Source of the DNA: Bolinopsis microptera
Taxonomy: Eukaryota; Ctenophora; Tentaculata; Lobata; Bolinopsidae
Length of the DNA: 64,000 nucleotides
Assembly (NCBI RefSeq): GCF_026151205.1
Contig: NC_087073.1
Location: forward strand, 1,488,001-1,552,000
Direction: 5' to 3'
Positions 62,763-64,000 of this stretch are shown here, piece after piece (within the stretch, counting starts at the first letter, position 1; each line of letters starts with the position of its first letter). The position numbers and the translations under genes are program-made. The notes beneath the pieces were generated by a model, which worked only from the letters and a program-made list of their open reading frames with translations, had not been told where the DNA came from and searched no databases.

Positions 62763-63120
62763 TCAGGGGAGTTCTTTAATAATGTTACGGTCATCTAGAA
62801 TACCGAACTTCCTGAAAACGTTATCGTATTTCCTCAGACAACGTTTAATGCCTTTAATCAGTCTATCACGGCTATATCCTCTATCAATTAGAATTTTGAA
62901 TATTTTGTGAAGATGGGAGGTAAAGATATCCAATCTAGTGCAAACATTACCATATCTAAGAACTTGACTTGAAAAAACGTTGTAGCCAACCTCGGTTGGG
63001 ATGTTACTGTGAGGAAATGTAAGGGATACAACATGAAAATTAAAATCATCAGTTTTGTTATACACTGATATTTCTAGTCCTTCTGTGGAAATATTAATAT
63101 TTAAATCAAGGTAGATTACT
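62763..63120 (-). pseudogene. Reverse transcriptase C-terminal (thumb) fragment, Penelope-like or related
   Basis: The minus strand reads VIYLDLNINISTEGLEISVY, then KTDDFNFHVVSL, NIPTEVGYNVFSSQVLRYG, VCTRLDIF, and ILIDRGYSRDRLIKGI. The series F-L-D-L, Y-x-K-x-D-D-F, I-P-x-x-x-x-Y-x-V-x-x-S-Q-x-x-R, C and R-G-Y is that of the end of a reverse transcriptase common in cnidarians and molluscs, similar to Penelope-like elements. The catalytic palm is missing, so the piece is truncated at both ends. Confidence 0.6.
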
Positions 63121-64000
63121 GGACCTCGTTAGTCACATAGAAATCATCAGACTTTATTAAAAGTGATCGGTGACCCTGTCAGTGACGAGCTATGAAGGAA
63201 TTATTGGACCTCATCGATGCTGATCCTATCAGTGACGAGTTATGAAGAAATAAGAACCTCATTTAAATCCTAGTTTGACGAAAATATTCCTCTGGCAACG
63301 AAGATTAGACAGCTTGCTTGTGAAGGCATGGCGATCGGAAAACCACGGTACCTAGATCATAACCTGCTGACTTCTTTAAACTTTAAAGGATTTTAAAGGA
63401 TCAGTTCCACGAAAGTGCGACTAACTGTGTTACAGTGCGACTTACTGAAAACTGTGTCAAAAGTAGAATTTTACCTTCTTAATTACGTGATGATATAATT
63501 TGATATTTTGTTTTATTTGAGAAAAATCAATACAAATAATCCCAAATTTGTGTCTGTCTGTCTGTCTGTGGGTAATTTCCCAACGGCTTAATCAAGAAAA
63601 CGGTAATAGTAACGGGGCTGGTTTTTTTCGGTATAGTGCCGACAAAACTCAAGCCAGATTTTTCAAAATCGGTCGGTGGTAATGGTTTAATTGATGGTTT
63701 TGTACTTCAAATGTGATATTAAAGTAACTCACTTTTTGTCCCACTCTCTCTCTCAGACTCTCTCTCCATATTTACAGCTCCCCTAATTACTGCTTTGTAC
63801 ATAATTAGGTAATTTGGCATAGGAGCCTATTAAATATTAATTTTGGATACGTATAATACGTGATGGGCGCTCAGAATTAAATTTACTCTAATGCGGTCGG
63901 TTTCAACTGAGCGAGTTTATACTTTTGCACAATTTTAACTTTTGCACTGTTTGTACTTTTGCAATTCAACTGCGATAGTGAAGTCCCGGCCGTAGGCACG
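63121..64000. other. Repeat-derived flank
   Basis: A direct repeat around TCAGTGACGAGCTATGAAG at 63170-63245, two satellite units at 63413-63447, a short TCTG run at 63549-63567, and a CTCTCTCT run at 63742-63770. No gene recognised. Confidence 0.5.

Overview
This is a eukaryotic, almost certainly metazoan, genomic window. It is AT-rich, intron-bearing and dominated by transposable elements and tandem repeats. Terminal coding exons with good GT/AG junctions, a MAP3K1-like kinase exon, a SAC3/GANP-like exon and several non-LTR retrotransposons point to an invertebrate. The repeat content resembles that of cnidarians or other non-bilaterians, but the sequence does not fix the phylum. There are no bacterial operons, CRISPR arrays or ribosomal RNA genes, and no tRNA was recognised.

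Layout. 1-1.97 kb: 5' part of a decayed CR1-like LINE on the minus strand; a fragment of the same 5' end lies in the opposite direction at 11.25 kb. 2.0-3.3 kb: polypurine satellite, poly-C and a hAT-type terminus. 4.5-10.9 kb: a patchwork of transposon exons (hAT transposase end, a spliced coiled-coil/zinc-knuckle protein present twice, a C2H2 protein broken by a stop and a frameshift, and a KDZ/HMGXB3-type transposase with a SAP-like start). 12.1-13.8 kb: the only convincing host genes, the last exon of a MAP3K1-like kinase (+) facing the N-terminal part of a SAC3/GANP-like protein (-) that has a suspicious indel-ridden tandem copy. 15.2-18.6 kb: LINE 3' ends and a 5'-truncated Jockey/CR1-type reverse transcriptase. 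21.3-25.5 kb: a large LINE (-) with a C-terminal nuclease-like region, interrupted by a 1,104-bp element. 27.6-30.7 kb: a 962-codon APE-type LINE ORF with an 8-bp tail repeat. 33.6-42 kb: scattered minus-strand exons (hAT-like transposase pieces, a Tudor-like domain, a gypsy gag pseudogene, polyQ exon, duplicated exons). 42-50 kb: GC-richer, coding-like but frame-broken sequence that I cannot assign. 51.9-54.2 kb: a local duplication carrying two halves of a small Cys-rich secreted protein. 54.5-62 kb: a dense field of minisatellites (48, 23, 22, 55 and 20 bp units). 62.7-63.1 kb: the end of a Penelope-like or related reverse transcriptase.

Most notable. (1) The element at 23186-24289 starts with CACAGTG, ends with CACTGTG, is flanked by a 5-bp duplication AGTTT, and its removal exactly restores the reverse-transcriptase reading frame. 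These are the hallmarks of the Transib/RAG family. A second conserved block lies 17 bp from the heptamer at one end and 7 bp at the other. (2) The minisatellites at 54-60 kb share a palindrome that matches the RFX X-box, repeated nine times in one array. (3) Many real exons have no start codon and are found only by joining splice signals with reading frames.
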